From: Flavobacteriaceae bacterium UBA7302
GTDB lineage: Bacteria; Bacteroidota; Bacteroidia; Flavobacteriales; Flavobacteriaceae
NCBI GenBank assembly: GCA_002471825.1
Contig: DKQS01000003.1
Span: 1 to 64,000, forward strand
DNA length: 64,000 bases
Direction of reading: 5' to 3'
How positions within the stretch are numbered: position 1 is the stretch's first letter; every line of letters begins with the position of its first letter. A program made the translations under genes and the position numbers. The notes under the pieces are model-generated. The model was not told the DNA's origin, did no database searches, and was given only the letters and a program-made list of their open reading frames with translations. Shown one piece after another: positions 63,488 to 64,000 of this stretch.

Positions 63488-63507
63488 CCACGCCAATGGC
63501 GTGGATT
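63482..63507 (-). terminator. Intrinsic terminator after tRNA-Ser
   Basis: AATCCACGCC and GGCGTGGATT pair perfectly with a 3-nt loop, and T residues follow on the minus strand. It lies 8 nt past the tRNA 3' end. Confidence 0.75.
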
Positions 63508-63514
63508 CCTTTTG

Positions 63515-63602
63515 CAGAGAGGAAGGGATTCGAACCCTCGATACCCTTTTGAGGTATACACACTTTCCAGGCGTGCGCCTTCGACCACTCGGCCACCTCT
63601 CT
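63515..63602 (-). tRNA. tRNA-Ser, anticodon GGA
   Basis: Read on the minus strand: acceptor AGAGAGG pairs with CCTCTCT. A D-arm GGCCGAGTGGTCGAAGGC, an anticodon arm with loop CTGGAAA (anticodon GGA), a long variable arm and GGTTCGAATCC follow. The variable arm is the class II form expected for serine. CCA is not encoded. It starts 6 nt after the rimM stop. Confidence 0.93.
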
Positions 63603-63608
63603 TTGTAT

Positions 63609-64000
63609 TTACAAATCTAAAAGTCCTTCTGGCGTTTCCACCAAAATTACTTTTTCTTTTCGATTTATCTCTTTGATAAATTCATCAATTGCAGGGACAA
63701 ATTTAATTATTTCACCCTCACCTATCTCGAACAAGGGCTGTGCGGATTTGTCATTCACACTGGAAATAATTCCGATATCCCCTTTGTTTACATCCTTCAA
63801 AAGGAATCCAACAACTTCATGGAAATAAAATGATTTTCCTGATAGTTTTGGCAACAAGGTCAGAGGCAAATAAATCTCCAATCCTAAAAGTGAATCAGCA
63901 TCCGATTCTGTTTCTACGCCCTCAAACTTTACGCGTAGTTGGCTTTTTTTCTGCAATGAACTTCGCTCTAAAAAAAATGGAACCAAGCTTGTACCCAATT
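63609..64000 (-). CDS. rimM: Ribosome maturation factor RimM, C-terminal part (runs off the right edge)
   Basis: The frame stays open to the window edge, giving about 130 residues of the usual 170-180. It shows the RimM N-domain end (RVKFEGVETESDADSLLGLEIYLP) and the PRC-barrel C-domain (VGFLLKDVNKGDIGIISSV, then VPAIDEFIKEIN, VILVETPEGLLDL). RimM helps 30S maturation. The methionine at 63998 is probably internal, not the start. Confidence 0.92.
   Translation of the reverse strand, partial: LGTSLVPFFLERSSLQKKSQLRVKFEGVETESDADSLLGLEIYLPLTLLPKLSGKSFYFHEVVGFLLKDVNKGDIGIISSVNDKSAQPLFEIGEGEIIKFVPAIDEFIKEINRKEKVILVETPEGLLDL

Noticed and set aside
63464..63676. Plus-strand open frame across the tRNA
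   Set aside because: It runs antisense through tRNA-Ser and rimM and is a shadow.

Overview
The window looks like chromosomal DNA of a marine-type member of the Bacteroidota, most probably a Flavobacteriaceae. The supporting features are a PorP/SprF-type membrane protein linked to type IX secretion, a fused CcoN-CcoO cbb3 oxidase, LruC, DUF6089 and DUF2797 proteins, a SusC-like DEVVVTGYG motif, A/T-rich intergenic DNA, almost no Shine-Dalgarno sequences, and several promoters of the Bacteroidetes TAnnTTTG type. No phage, plasmid, transposase or CRISPR array is visible.

Layout. 1-4392 (minus) is the N-terminal 1464 residues of a giant repeat-rich surface protein with a long C-rich leader. 4873-8900 (minus) holds a phosphatase, a D15/BamA-like barrel overlapping a GH113-like glycosidase lipoprotein, and an outer-membrane protein. 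9045-15821 (plus) is a tight operon-like run: FAD oxidoreductase, membrane 4Fe-4S protein, YwqK-repeat protein, two GT2 glycosyltransferases and a multi-pass GT87/PIG-M-like mannosyltransferase. It is followed by a LacI regulator and a HAD phosphatase. 17701-28954 is housekeeping and small metabolic genes (YjbQ, nitrilase, DUF2797, GH3-like ligase, DUF4139 protein, polyprenyl synthase, rlmN, queA, aroA). 29015-36914 holds a large BNR/sortilin-like secreted protein, a FadL-type channel, small membrane proteins, a MazG-type pyrophosphohydrolase, a PPOX-fold protein and a LruC lipoprotein. 37166-47600 contains an alpha/beta hydrolase, pdxJ, and an envelope-biogenesis run (CBS, nadK, DUF6089, uppS, bamA, two OmpH/Skp, murI), then PorP/SprF.

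47721-58877 (minus) is a complete cbb3-oxidase locus: ccoI, deoC, deoD, hemN, ccoS, ccoNO, ccoQ, ccoP, ccoG, fixH/ccoH and a SafE-like protein, with a divergent Crp/Fnr regulator at 58983. Three promoters (ccoI, ccoS-ccoNO, and the distant fadL-like gene) carry a palindrome of consensus TGAYAWWTRTCA whose centre lies exactly 36.5 nt from the end of the -7 box. This is the geometry of a class II Fnr-activated promoter.

59712-62552 (minus) is the most striking accessory locus: a cupredoxin-like secreted protein, a TPR-transmembrane class III nucleotide cyclase, and a DUF5706/PycTM-like membrane effector in one apparent operon. It resembles a Pycsar anti-phage pair, but the cyclase keeps the residues of a canonical adenylate cyclase and has a periplasmic TPR sensor. 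The right end has a small secreted protein, a hairpin- and repeat-rich spacer, tRNA-Ser(GGA) and the C-terminal part of rimM.

All functions are read from sequence motifs without database searches.
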